Assembly (NCBI GenBank): GCA_041485845.1
Contig: JBGPKH010000019.1
Location: 1 to 31,928 of the forward strand
Direction of reading: 5' to 3'
DNA: 31,928 nucleotides
DNA from: OMOG01 sp041485845
Lineage (GTDB): Bacteria > Acidobacteriota > Terriglobia > Bryobacterales > Bryobacteraceae
The translations under genes and the position numbers were made by a program. Position 1 is the stretch's first letter. Every line of letters starts with the position of its first letter. This document shows, piece after piece, positions 8,356-17,100 of this stretch. The notes below the pieces were generated by a model. That model worked only from the letters and a program-made list of their open reading frames with translations, did no database searches and was not told the DNA's origin.

Positions 8356-8726
8356 TAAGCCCCCGCTGCATGTCCCGCGCCGCTGGACCCGAATCCCCCG
8401 CGCGTCACCCCGGATGATGACGAACCGGACGGGTGCCCCCCGCCGGAGGAGTACTTCGAGCCACTGTACGATGTGGATGGCGCCGATGTCACCTTTCCCC
8501 CGCGCGAGACATAGCCCCGGTACGAATCGTAATAGTAAGGGTAGGGATAGTGGTAGATCATCGGATACCACGACCCTTGCCAGTAGTAGCCGCCGCGGTC
8601 GATGGCCTCCTGGCAGACTTGCTGGTTGAAACTCGCGGATACGCAAGGATCCGGATGACGCCGGCCGCACGCCGCCAGCCCGACCGTGGCTACCACGGTG
8701 AGCGTGATCTGAGCCGATTTTTTCAT
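8355..8726 (-). CDS. YgiB/DUF1190-like lipoprotein
   Basis: 123 residues. It begins with a lipoprotein signal peptide (MKKSAQITLTVVATVGLAAC, lipobox LAAC with Cys20), followed by a Tyr/Pro-rich middle (PYPYYYDSY) and a Gly/Ser-rich tail. The tail contains GVTRGGFGSS, which matches the TVTRGGFGES end I recall in E. coli YgiB. Function is unknown; the constant association with a YgiC-like ATP-grasp enzyme suggests they act together at the envelope. The ATG at 8726 is preferred over TTG at 8732 because TAAGG lies about six bases ahead and the signal peptide starts there. The short intergenic stretch upstream holds a CATAGCAT that could serve as a -10 element. Confidence 0.75.
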   Translation of the reverse strand: MKKSAQITLTVVATVGLAACGRRHPDPCVSASFNQQVCQEAIDRGGYYWQGSWYPMIYHYPYPYYYDSYRGYVSRGGKVTSAPSTSYSGSKYSSGGGHPSGSSSSGVTRGGFGSSGAGHAAGA

Positions 8727-8946
8727 GGGCAACCTTATGCTATGCTAACGCCGCGGCCGGGCCGATGGAGCGCCAGCGGCCGGGAGCGGCCGGGGCCGTC
8801 CAGCGGGGCGCCGGCCCGCCGGTGGAGTCGGCAGCCGGGACCATCGACTGGGGCGCCGTCACGCAGATGGGCGTTCGGCGGGGCATCGAGCGCAGCGTGC
8901 GGCCCCGCCGGGCGAGGCCGGCAGGACGTGTTAGCATCAAGCCAGA

Positions 8947-9333
8947 ATGGCACTAGGCGATTTGACCAAGCAGATTGCGCAGCAGGCGCTGCTCTCTGCC
9001 ACCACCAAGGAACCCGCCGGCCCACCCCCACCCGACAACGTCTGCGCCATCATCCTCGGGCAGATCAACGCCATGCAGAAAGCGCTCAAGGAAGACGAGG
9101 AGCTGGTGGTGCTGTTCCACAACGGCGCTGAACGAATTCGCGTGATGGAGATCTTCGCGCCCTCGCGGCAGGTGGCCGTGCTCAGTGGCGCCGATGCCGA
9201 CCGCAACGTCACCCGCATCGTCTCCGCCGTGGAATCGCTGCAACTGGTCTGCAAAGTGATGAAAGTTGCGCCCGGCGCCAAACCCATCCGCGTCGCGCTG
9301 GTCACCCCGAAACAGAAAGATTCCAGCGGGTAA
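8947..9333 (+). CDS. Conserved-looking small cytoplasmic protein, unknown function
   Basis: 128 residues with no signal peptide or membrane segment. The body looks like a compact alpha/beta domain: NVCAIILGQINAMQKALKED, then ELVVLFHNGAERIRVMEIFA, then strands around QVAVLSGADADRN and IRVALVTPK. I do not recognise a family. Codon use agrees with neighbours and the frame is clean, so it is probably real. Its last 32 bases overlap the 3' end of the converging phosphatase gene. The start ATG at 8947 has only a weak ribosome site (AAGCCAGA). Confidence 0.7.
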   Translation: MALGDLTKQIAQQALLSATTKEPAGPPPPDNVCAIILGQINAMQKALKEDEELVVLFHNGAERIRVMEIFAPSRQVAVLSGADADRNVTRIVSAVESLQLVCKVMKVAPGAKPIRVALVTPKQKDSSG

Positions 9334-9877
9334 TGACGCGTGTCGCGCGCTCGTAGCCGAGCGTGCTCACCGACGCCGTGCCCAGCGCGAACAGCCTGCC
9401 GGCATCCGGGGGCAGCCCCAGCCAGCGGGCCGCGAGAATGCGCAAGATGTGACCGTGCGCGAACAGCGCCACGCCGCCGTCCACTGGCAGCGCCCGCGCG
9501 ATCACGGCGTCGGCTCTCGCCGCCACCTGTTCGATGGTCTCGCCATGCGCCCCTCCGTTCACCCACAACGACCACCCGGGAACCTCCTGCTGGATTTCGG
9601 GCGTTGTGCGCCCTTCGTAATCGCCGTAGTCCCACTCGCGCAGATTCGGCTCGATCCCGGCGTCCGCTCCGTAGCCGGCGAGGCGGCAGGTCTCGATGGC
9701 ACGTTGCAGAGGACTGGTCAGCACCAGGGCAAACCGCCGTCCACCCAGAAGGCGGACCAGCGCCACAGCTTTTTCGCGACCCTCGGGCGTGAGCGGAAGA
9801 TCGGTCCGGCCGGTGTGCGCCCCCGACCGGCTCCATTCGGTTTCTCCATGGCGAATCAGCCAGAGTTCTCCGGGCAT
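9302..9877 (-). CDS. Histidine phosphatase family protein (phosphoglycerate mutase-like)
   Basis: 191 residues. The catalytic LIRHGET motif is at residues 7-13 (Arg9, His10). The second active-site set is also there: SPLQRAIET (Arg59), Glu81 in NLREWDYG, and His141 in LFAHGHILR. The LREWDYGDYEG segment is typical of the CobC/GpmB-type phosphatase branch. These enzymes remove phosphate through a phosphohistidine; the substrate is not readable (alpha-ribazole phosphate, sugar phosphates and others are known in the family). No cobalamin genes are nearby. The ATG at 9877 immediately precedes the conserved strand. Confidence 0.9.
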   Translation of the reverse strand: MPGELWLIRHGETEWSRSGAHTGRTDLPLTPEGREKAVALVRLLGGRRFALVLTSPLQRAIETCRLAGYGADAGIEPNLREWDYGDYEGRTTPEIQQEVPGWSLWVNGGAHGETIEQVAARADAVIARALPVDGGVALFAHGHILRILAARWLGLPPDAGRLFALGTASVSTLGYERATRVITRWNLSVSG

Positions 9878-10236
9878 GGGGTTACGGTAGCACGGGCGGG
9901 CGGCGCGACGCGAAACGCTCCGCGCGGATCGCGCCCAAACGGCTGACGCCGGAAAACGTGCCGTCGCGGTTGTGGCGATACAACCGGATGGTCGTGGCGG
10001 CGTGCCAGCGGCGGCCCGTCAGGCCGGCCTTTTGGGCCACGTTCACGAAGTGCGCGTGGGACGGCGGCCTGGACGCCTCACGAGGCCATGCCGCGGTTCT
10101 GCGCCAAGGCGGCCTTCACGGCAAGCGCGCCCAAGGGAAGCCCGGTACCCGAACGAGGGGCGCTGCCCAGGGCGCGCCCAGGGACGGCGGCCTGAACGCC
10201 TCGCGAGGCCATGCCGCGGTTCTGCGCCAAGGCTGC
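9878..10236. other. Gene-free stretch with direct repeat and possible coding relic
   Basis: No complete gene is supported. On the minus strand a frame ending at TAA 9882-9884 reads as plausible protein (AQKAGLTGRRWHAATTIRLY, then DGTFSGVSRLGAI) up to about 10057, where the first repeat copy begins; it could be the 3' end of a gene cut by the repeat, but I recognise no family. The rest is the 53-bp direct repeat and its spacer. Confidence 0.4.
10058..10233. repeat. 53-bp direct repeat, two copies (10058-10110, 10181-10233)
   Basis: The two copies start GGGACGGCGGCCTG and end TTCTGCGCCAAGGC, differ at two of 53 positions, and lie 123 bases apart. The second copy ends three bases before the miaE stop codon. 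The sequence is GC-rich and contains GAGGCCATGCCGCGG. It may be a dispersed repeat family of this genome. Confidence 0.8.
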
Positions 10237-10857
10237 TCAGCCCGGCCCGGAATGGATACGCGGTCCCGGAGGCTGCGACGCCAGGATCCGCGCTTCCGCC
10301 GCGAGCATCTCCTGCCATCGCGCTTCCACTGCCCGCGCCGGCCCGGCCTCGGTAGCCAGCTTGAGAAACACCTGGTAGTGGTCCAACTCCGACGAGAACA
10401 GCGCGCCGTAGAATGCCGCCAGCTCGGCGTCTTTGGAAGCGGCCGCCAGCACGGCAAAACGTTCGCAGGACCGTAGTTCAATCAGCGCGGAAACCAACAG
10501 CCGGTCCACGATCTCCATCGGCTCACCGCGCCGGACCAGCCGCCGCAGGTCGTTGGCGTATGAATTCTTGTGGCCCCGATCCAGCCGCCCGCCCCGCCGG
10601 CTGAGCAGCCGGACCACCTGCGCCAGGTGCGCGGCCTCGTCCCGCGCTACACCGGTCATCGTCTCGACCCAACCCGGGAACCAGTCGTTGGGCCAGTGAG
10701 TCATCAACTCCATCGCGTTGTTGGCCGCCTTTTTCTCCAGGAACGCATGGTCGATCAACAATGCGATGGGATCGGTCAGAACGGCGAGCCCCCACTCGAT
10801 CGGCGTCCGCGAATGCAGCGGGAGCGCTGCGAGTTTGTCGAGGACGGCCGGCTTCAC
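10237..10857 (-). CDS. miaE: MiaE, tRNA-(ms2io6A)-hydroxylase
   Basis: 206 residues, typical for MiaE, the non-haem di-iron enzyme that hydroxylates the ms2i6A modification next to the anticodon of some tRNAs. The ferritin-like four-helix pattern and di-iron ligands are visible: Glu41 in DHAFLEKKAANNAMELM, Glu74 and His77 in RDEAAHL, Glu127 in SALIELRSCERF, and Glu157/His160 in SSELDHY. The start is GTG at 10857; residues from there (MKPAVLDKLAALPLHSRTPI) match the family N-terminus. It is monocistronic as far as can be seen; a 53-bp repeat lies immediately downstream of its stop. Confidence 0.9.
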   Translation of the reverse strand: MKPAVLDKLAALPLHSRTPIEWGLAVLTDPIALLIDHAFLEKKAANNAMELMTHWPNDWFPGWVETMTGVARDEAAHLAQVVRLLSRRGGRLDRGHKNSYANDLRRLVRRGEPMEIVDRLLVSALIELRSCERFAVLAAASKDAELAAFYGALFSSELDHYQVFLKLATEAGPARAVEARWQEMLAAEARILASQPPGPRIHSGPG

Positions 10858-11012
10858 AGTTTCTACTGTAGCCCAGGTGGCCCGCTGCCTCGGTCGCGCC
10901 GCGCGGACGTGTTGCTGAGCCGCGACTGCTCACAGCCGCGGCCCCATGCCGGGACAGCCAGGGAGTGGTGCTCGGGGCGGTGGGAGGCCTGGCCGAGGCG
11001 GCCGGTTACAGT

Positions 11013-12002
11013 CTATCGTGCCGGAGCCGTCGTCTGCCGCACTACCAGTTCCGTCCCCACCTCGTACGTCCGCCCGGCCTCGTGCGAATTCCCGATCAGC
11101 GACGAAAGCGACTGGAACGCCAGCCGGCCGATCTCCACTCGCGGCACCGCCACGGTCGTCAGCGCCGGCTGCGTGAACTGCGCGAATGAGATGTCATCGA
11201 AGCCGATCACCGAGAGAGCCCCCGGGACCGGCACCTGCCGGTCATACGCGCAATGCAACGCGCCGATGGCCATCAGGTCGTTGGCCGCGACCACCGCCGT
11301 GGCATCGAACCCGCCCAACAGCTTCGCGCAACTGAAATAGCCCCCGGGCACGCTGAAATCGGAATCGATGACGCGGGTCTCCATCCCGGCCGCGGCCGCA
11401 CCCTCCAGGAACGCCAGCTTCCGCCGCTGCGCCGCCGCCCCATCCGCCGGCCCTCCGATCAATCCGATCCTGCGGTGCCCAAGCTGCGCCAGGTGATCGA
11501 TCGCCTCCAGCATTCCCTTGCGATAATCCACGGCAATGTTGCTGATGCGCCCTCCCGGCCCTCCGTGATCGAGATACACCGCCGGAATGCTGCGCTTGGC
11601 CAACGCGTCTTTCACCGCCCGGTCCACCTGCGACGTGAGGAACGCCGCGCCCGGCACCTGCAAGCTCAACAGCCGTTCAATCACGCTGCGCGTGCGCCGC
11701 GGGTCGGAATTGGTGTTCATCACGATCGATTCCATGCCCGAGACGTTGGCCGCTTCCTGGAACGCCTTCGTGATTTCGGGGAAAAAGGGATTGCCGATAT
11801 CCGGCACGATCAGCGCCACGATGGAGCTGCGCCCGGCGGCGAGGCTGCGCGCCGCGTGGTTCGGAAAGTAGGCGAGCGCTTTAGCCGCCAGCAGCACGCG
11901 CTGCTCGGTTTCGGGCCGCACTTTGCGTACGTCGTTCAGGACATACGATACCGTCGCAACCGAAACGCCCGCTTTTTGCGCTACTTCCTTAATCGTTGCC
12001 AT
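11013..12002 (-). CDS. LacI-family transcriptional regulator
   Basis: 329 residues. The N-terminal LacI helix-turn-helix and hinge are clear: MATIKEVAQKAGVSVATVSY then VLNDVRKVRPETEQRV, and AAGRSSIVALIVPDIGNPFF leading into a periplasmic-binding-protein-like effector domain. Members bind sugars or related metabolites and usually repress neighbouring transport or catabolic genes. ATG at 12002 is chosen because it gives the canonical N-terminus; a TTG at 12011 would add three residues. It is divergent from the large TonB-dependent receptor gene with about 265 bases between the starts, so it probably controls the receptor. Candidate operators in that gap are listed separately. Confidence 0.93.
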   Translation of the reverse strand: MATIKEVAQKAGVSVATVSYVLNDVRKVRPETEQRVLLAAKALAYFPNHAARSLAAGRSSIVALIVPDIGNPFFPEITKAFQEAANVSGMESIVMNTNSDPRRTRSVIERLLSLQVPGAAFLTSQVDRAVKDALAKRSIPAVYLDHGGPGGRISNIAVDYRKGMLEAIDHLAQLGHRRIGLIGGPADGAAAQRRKLAFLEGAAAAGMETRVIDSDFSVPGGYFSCAKLLGGFDATAVVAANDLMAIGALHCAYDRQVPVPGALSVIGFDDISFAQFTQPALTTVAVPRVEIGRLAFQSLSSLIGNSHEAGRTYEVGTELVVRQTTAPAR

Positions 12003-12070
12003 GGCGCCCAAGGAATTAACACGAAAACTCAGCGTGTCAGAAGACGCGGCGCGTTGTCAAGCAAATTGGT

Positions 12071-12123
12071 GAAACGATTAACCGAACCGTCGGTTCCCGG
12101 CGTCCGCGATGGATAAACGGTTT
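12071..12123. promoter_or_regulatory. Candidate operators between the LacI regulator and the receptor gene
   Basis: Three symmetrical or LacI-operator-like motifs lie close together: GAAACGATTAACC (12071-12083), the perfect inverted repeat AACCGA-ACCG-TCGGTT (12080-12095), and AAACGGTTT (12115-12123), the last within GATAAACGGT, which recurs at 17055-17064 upstream of a receptor fragment. LacI-family operators often have a central CG flanked by AA/TT. The assignment is a guess from position and symmetry. Confidence 0.4.
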
Positions 12124-12156
12124 GGCATGTTGAGGAAACCCGAGCCAAGATCCCGC

Positions 12157-12186
12157 TTGACAGGGGCCCTCCAGGCGGAATATACT
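12157..12186 (+). promoter_or_regulatory. Near-consensus sigma-70 promoter of the TonB-dependent receptor
   Basis: TTGACA (12157-12162) is a perfect -35 box and TATACT (12181-12186) a five-of-six -10 box, with an 18-base spacer. Transcription would start near 12193, giving a ~74-base leader. A strong basal promoter fits control by a repressor such as the divergent LacI protein. Confidence 0.8.
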
Positions 12187-12266
12187 CCACAAAAATACAC
12201 TTGCGTTAACCGGCACTCACTGCCGTGGTTTTTGCGCGCCGATTCTTGGGGTCGGGAAGGAACCAA

Positions 12267-15200
12267 ATGCTTCGATACTGCCGCATCCTCGCCATCGCCA
12301 CGGCCTTTTCCGCCATGGCGCTCACCAGTTTCGCTCAAATCACTACCACGGGCATCCACGGTATCGTCCGCGATCCGTCGGGCGCGGTCGTGCCGACTGC
12401 CGGCATCAGGCTGCGCGACCTCGGCACGGGGATCGAGCAGGCCACCGCGTCTTCGGCCGACGGCAACTTCGCCTTCGCCAACCTCCAGGCCGCCACCTAC
12501 CGGCTGACGGCCAACGCGGCGGGGTTCCAAACGGCGGTCTACGACAACGTCACGGTCGATTCCGGCCGCATCACCGACATTGCGGTCGACATGAAGATCG
12601 GGTCCGCCACCGAAACCGTCCAGGTGTCCGCCAGCGCGGTGCAGCTCGAGACGACCTCGAACGAGGTGGGCACCACTATCACCACCAACCTGATCCAGAA
12701 CCTGCCGTACAACGGGCGCGAGGCGCTCAGCTTTGCGCTGTTGATGGCCGGCAACTCCAATGCCAACGATTCTAGCGGCCGCAACGGAACCTTCAACGGC
12801 TTGCCCAACGCGTCGCTGAATATTTCGGTCGACGGCATGAACAACAACTCGCAGCGCTTCAAGAGCGGCGGCACCAGCTTCTTCCAGTTCGCGCCCAGCC
12901 GCATCGACGCGGTCGAGCAGGTGACCATCTCCACCACCGGCCTGGGAGCCGATGCCGGCGGCGAAGGCGCCATGAACATCCGCATGACCACCAAGCGCGG
13001 CACCGATCAATTCCACGGCAAAGTAATAGAGCAGTTCTTCAACGAAGACCTCAACGCCAACTCATTCTTCAACAACCTGCGCGGCATTCCGCGGAACAGG
13101 ACGCGGCAGAACGACATCGCCGGCGCCATCGGCGGTCCGCTGGCGCCGTTCGTTCCCTACTTGAAGCACCGGCTGTTTTTCTTCGCCTATTTCGAAGGCA
13201 TCCCGCAACCCGCCTCGCAGACCTCCACCGCCACGGTCCTGATGCCTTCCGCGCAGGCCGGGACCTTCACCTACAACGGCACCGACGGCCAGCTTCACAA
13301 CGTCAACCTGCTGCAGGCCGCGGGCGCGTTGGGCTTCACCAGCACCATCGATCCCACGATCAAAGGCATTCTGGACACCATCACCGGGTTGCAGAAGAGC
13401 GCTATCGGATATCTCCCGCTGCCCAGCACGCCCTTCCAGCAGACCATGCAATGGACCCAGCCCACCAACACCCTGACGCTGTACCCCACGGCCCGCGTGG
13501 ATTACCAGGTCTCGGACAAGGTCGCCTGGCACGGCACCTGGAATTTGCGCCACCAGAACATCGCCGGCACGCCGAACTATCCCGGCACCATTTACAACTT
13601 CCCCAACGCGTACAAGATCACCACTTACGTCGCTACCAACTCGGTGGACTGGACCATCCAGCCGAACATGGTCAATAACGTCACTTTCGGCATCCAGAGC
13701 AATGGCGAGTATTTTTACCAGGGCGCCGATCCGCACCAGTATTCGGTCTATGGCAACCGCATCCTCAACCTGCCCTTGATTCCCACGGTAGTGCCGGGCA
13801 CCGGCTTCCAGCCGTTCATCCGCAACAACCCGGTCTACCAGATCACCGACAATTTCAACTGGGTGCGCGGACGCCACACCATCACGCTCGGCGGCACGCT
13901 GCTGCACACCACCTTCTGGGAGACTTCCTTTGGCAGCGCCGGGGTTCCATCCTATAATTTCGGCGTCGCCGGCGCCGACCCTATCGTGACACCGCTGCAA
14001 GGCGCTCTGCCGGCCATCAACACCGGGAACGGCGACCTCGGCAACGCGCAGAATCTCTACGCCCTGCTCACCGGCAGGCTCACCAGCGTCAGCACCACGA
14101 CCAACGTCGATGAGAAGACCCACCAGTACGTTCAATTCGCCGGCATCACCCAGCGGTTCGCGTTTAACACCGGGGCCTTCTACGCACAGGACAGCTTCCG
14201 CGTCACACCGGATTTCACCGTGAATTACGGCTTGCGGTGGCAATTCGATGGCTCCATCCACAGCACCAACGGCATCGATTCCGAACCGTACGGCGCGAAC
14301 TTCTTCGGCCCGTCGACCGGCCCGTTCCAGCCGGGCGTTTTCAGCGGCAACAACAATCCCGTCTTCATCCAGGTGTCGGACCCCTACAAGCGCGACTTTC
14401 TGAACATCGCGCCGAACCTGGGCCTCGCCTGGAATCCGTCGGCCCCCGGCGGCCTGCTGGGCAAGCTCCTCGGCAATCGCAAGACGGTGATCCGCGCGTC
14501 CGCCTCGATCACCTACTACGACGAGGGCATGAACTCGATTTCGAACGTGCTCTCGGGCGGCCGCGGAACCACGCAATCGCTTTCCATCAACAACGGCGTG
14601 CAGTTCGCGCCCGGCTCGCTCAACCTGAGCTCGCCCGTGCCGGCGGGCACTCCCTTCCCGGCGTCATTCTCATTCCCGCTGGCGCAATCGTCCTACACCT
14701 TCTCCAACGCGTTCTCGGGCAACTTCGCCGACCCCAATCTGCGTTCTCCGTACACCAGCAACTGGACGCTCGGCATCCAGCGCGACCTGGGCCACAACAC
14801 GGTGCTCGAAGTGCGCTACGTGGGCAACAAGTCCACCCACATGTGGCACTACCAGAACGTGCAGGAGACCAACATTTTCGAGAACGGCTTCCTGCCCCAA
14901 TTCAAGCAGGCGCAGGCCAACCTGTCGATCAACCAGGCCAACGGCCGAGGCAATACTTTCGTCAACAACGGACTGGCCGGCCAAGCCGGGGTCCCGATCT
15001 TCGAGGCGGCGTTCGGCCCCAACGGCTCGAATAATGCCGCGGTAGCCAACGGTTCCGGGTTCGGCTCGTCCTCGTTCACCACCAACTTGCAGCAGGGCAC
15101 GGCCGGCACGCTGGCGGACACTCTGGCGACCAATACCACGTACCTTTGCCGCCTGGTGGGCAGCAACTTCGGCCCCTGCGCCAACCTCGGCTTCAATGCG

Positions 15201-16076
15201 CCGGGCCAATACCCCCTTAACGTCTTCCGCGCCAATCCGTTCCTGAACAACATGATGTACCAGGCATCGAACGGAGACACCAACTACAACGCGTTCCAGA
15301 TTCAGCTTACGCACAACACCGCCAATGGTCTGTTCCTGGGCATGAACTATAGCCTGGCGCATACCATGGGCGACATCCAGAACACCAGCGATCAGACGGC
15401 CGGGTACCAGTGGTTCACCACCCGCAACGCGCGTTTGAACTATGGACCCACGCCCTTCGATCAGCGCCAGGTGTTCAATGCTTACTGGACGTACGAACTT
15501 CCCTTCGGACGCGGCAAGCGTTTCGGCACGACGCACCCGGTGCTGGATCGCGCGGCCGGCGGCTGGACCATCGGCGGGCGCGAGACCATCCGCACCGGCA
15601 ACCCCGTTCTGCTGAACGGCGGGCGGAACACGGTCAACAACCTGTCGCAGGCCGGCGTAGTGCTCGGCAGCGGCCTCACGGTCGACCAATTACAGCACGA
15701 CCTGAGCGCCATCAGCGGCTACTACGCGGCATCCAGGGGGTACATTACCGATGTCTCCAGCATCGCCACGGTGACCGCGAACACCAGTTCCGCGAACCCG
15801 GCTCTCTACGCTCCCGCCGGGACGCCGGGACAGTACGCGCAGTTCGTCTACCTCCGCAACAACACGGTCTTCCAGTTCGACATGAGCCTCAACAAGGACA
15901 TCCGCATCAAGGAGAGGTTGAAGCTGAGCTTCAAGGCGGAGGCGCTGAACTTCCTGAATCACCCGTTCTTCCCGCTGGCCAACACCAGCCCGACGGCGAA
16001 CAACTTCGGGCAGATCACGACGACCACGAACACCAGTACGCGCACGATTCAGTTGCGCGGCAACCTGGAGTGGTAA
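12267..16076 (+). CDS. Oar-like TonB-dependent receptor with carboxypeptidase-regulatory domain
   Basis: 1269 residues. A signal peptide (MLRYCRILAIATAFSAMALT, then SFAQ) is followed by a CarboxypepD-reg-like domain (~residues 25-110: GIHGIVRDPSGAVVPTAGIR ... ATYRLTANAAGF), a plug domain (~120-260, with LPYNGREALSFALLMAGN) and a long outer-membrane beta-barrel ending in the aromatic strand IQLRGNLEW. These very large receptors are numerous in Solibacter-type Acidobacteria and resemble Myxococcus Oar; they are thought to take up glycans, siderophores or peptides. The ATG at 12267 has GGAAGGA six bases ahead and starts the signal peptide; the frame extends to 12225 but without support. The upstream promoter and divergent LacI regulator suggest carbohydrate control. 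The ligand is unknown. Confidence 0.92.
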   Translation: MLRYCRILAIATAFSAMALTSFAQITTTGIHGIVRDPSGAVVPTAGIRLRDLGTGIEQATASSADGNFAFANLQAATYRLTANAAGFQTAVYDNVTVDSGRITDIAVDMKIGSATETVQVSASAVQLETTSNEVGTTITTNLIQNLPYNGREALSFALLMAGNSNANDSSGRNGTFNGLPNASLNISVDGMNNNSQRFKSGGTSFFQFAPSRIDAVEQVTISTTGLGADAGGEGAMNIRMTTKRGTDQFHGKVIEQFFNEDLNANSFFNNLRGIPRNRTRQNDIAGAIGGPLAPFVPYLKHRLFFFAYFEGIPQPASQTSTATVLMPSAQAGTFTYNGTDGQLHNVNLLQAAGALGFTSTIDPTIKGILDTITGLQKSAIGYLPLPSTPFQQTMQWTQPTNTLTLYPTARVDYQVSDKVAWHGTWNLRHQNIAGTPNYPGTIYNFPNAYKITTYVATNSVDWTIQPNMVNNVTFGIQSNGEYFYQGADPHQYSVYGNRILNLPLIPTVVPGTGFQPFIRNNPVYQITDNFNWVRGRHTITLGGTLLHTTFWETSFGSAGVPSYNFGVAGADPIVTPLQGALPAINTGNGDLGNAQNLYALLTGRLTSVSTTTNVDEKTHQYVQFAGITQRFAFNTGAFYAQDSFRVTPDFTVNYGLRWQFDGSIHSTNGIDSEPYGANFFGPSTGPFQPGVFSGNNNPVFIQVSDPYKRDFLNIAPNLGLAWNPSAPGGLLGKLLGNRKTVIRASASITYYDEGMNSISNVLSGGRGTTQSLSINNGVQFAPGSLNLSSPVPAGTPFPASFSFPLAQSSYTFSNAFSGNFADPNLRSPYTSNWTLGIQRDLGHNTVLEVRYVGNKSTHMWHYQNVQETNIFENGFLPQFKQAQANLSINQANGRGNTFVNNGLAGQAGVPIFEAAFGPNGSNNAAVANGSGFGSSSFTTNLQQGTAGTLADTLATNTTYLCRLVGSNFGPCANLGFNAPGQYPLNVFRANPFLNNMMYQASNGDTNYNAFQIQLTHNTANGLFLGMNYSLAHTMGDIQNTSDQTAGYQWFTTRNARLNYGPTPFDQRQVFNAYWTYELPFGRGKRFGTTHPVLDRAAGGWTIGGRETIRTGNPVLLNGGRNTVNNLSQAGVVLGSGLTVDQLQHDLSAISGYYAASRGYITDVSSIATVTANTSSANPALYAPAGTPGQYAQFVYLRNNTVFQFDMSLNKDIRIKERLKLSFKAEALNFLNHPFFPLANTSPTANNFGQITTTTNTSTRTIQLRGNLEW

Positions 16077-16292
16077 CGCCGGCGGTTTCGACGCCGGGGG
16101 CGTTCCATCCGAACGCTCCGGTGCTGTAGCACGATCCGCACCCGCTCCATCCAGCCGGGGACGCCGCCCGCGAGTTCGACGCGCGGGACCCGCACCCAAC
16201 CAGCCCCGCGCCGATCGCGACCCACATCGAAGACATCTCGGAAGAAGCGATGAAACGCCGCACTCCGGCTGGCCTGGTCTGGCCGGCGCCGT

Positions 16293-17018
16293 TCAGAAGC
16301 CCACGCGCAGCATCACCTGGATCTGCCGCTGATAATTCGCGGTGGCTGTGATCTGTCCGAATCCGCCGTTGAACTGGTCGGTGGTCGGGTTGGCGAACAG
16401 CGCGTGATTGAAGGCGTTGAGCGCTTCACCGCGAAGCTGGACGTCGGCGCCGCGCTCGTTGATCCGCCAACGCTTGTCGATCGAGAGATCCACGTTGCTG
16501 AGCGCCGGCCCGCGGACGTCGGCGAAGCGGAACGGCCAGCCCCTATAGTGATAAGAAGCCGGCCTCGTCGCCGTATTGCGCGTGAATCCCGCGTTCACGT
16601 TGAACCACTGCTCGACGGTGTGCGGCCCCTTGGCGATGTCATCGGGGTTGCCGAAGAAGACCACGTCGCCCCAGCCCAGCGGGAGTCCGGATTGATAGAT
16701 GAAAATCGTCGACACCTGCCATCCGCCGATCGCCGCATCCACGGCCCGCGGCGCGGAGCGCAGGACCTGCCCCCTGCGTCCGAAAGGCAGCTCGTACATG
16801 GCGGCGACCGTGAAGCGAATCGACGCGCCGGCGGATTGCAACACCTCGACCGATTCGGTCACCACGATCGACTGCGTCACGTCGCCGACTTCGAGAGCGA
16901 GGCCGGCCTGCAGGCTGTCGTTTACGCTGAGCCGGACATCGTTGCGCGCCGCCCGCTTGAAGCCCGTGTGTTCGGCCGTGATGCGATAAGTGCCCGGTAT
17001 CAGCATCCTGCCCCACAC
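16293..17018 (-). pseudogene. TonB-dependent receptor relic with large internal deletion
   Basis: The 241-residue frame joins two ends of an Oar-like receptor. Residues ~7-68 are the end of the carboxypeptidase-regulatory domain (IPGTYRITAEHTGFKRAARN) and the start of the plug (SIVVTESVEVLQSAGASIR). From residue ~69 the sequence jumps to the last part of the barrel (MYELPFGRRGQVL ... GGWQVSTIFIYQSGLPLGWG ... ALNAFNHALFANP) and ends normally (MLRVGF). Compared with the intact 1269-residue neighbour, most of the plug and barrel is missing; the junction is near 16815. The N-terminus and signal peptide are also absent; a matching N-terminal piece lies nearby in opposite orientation (17101-17243). 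Confidence 0.85.
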
Positions 17019-17100
17019 CGGACTTTTACCGCTAAATCGTGATAGATTGATTCCGATAAACGGTGAGCTCTTAACGGAATGTTAGTGTAGGGGGGACAGC

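Noticed and set aside
9958..10476. A 172-residue plus-strand frame over the 53-bp repeats
   Set aside because: It is repeat-derived in its middle and antisense to miaE at its end; composition is Arg/Ala/Gly-rich without a domain.
13062..14576. A 504-residue minus-strand frame within the receptor gene
   Set aside because: Antisense shadow of a clearly real receptor gene, with no family similarity or start signal.
16077..16292. Possible terminator or small gene between the receptor and the receptor relic
   Set aside because: Only weak GC-rich pairing (CGCCGGCG with CCGGGGGCG) and no T-run; the short minus-strand frame has no protein-like features.
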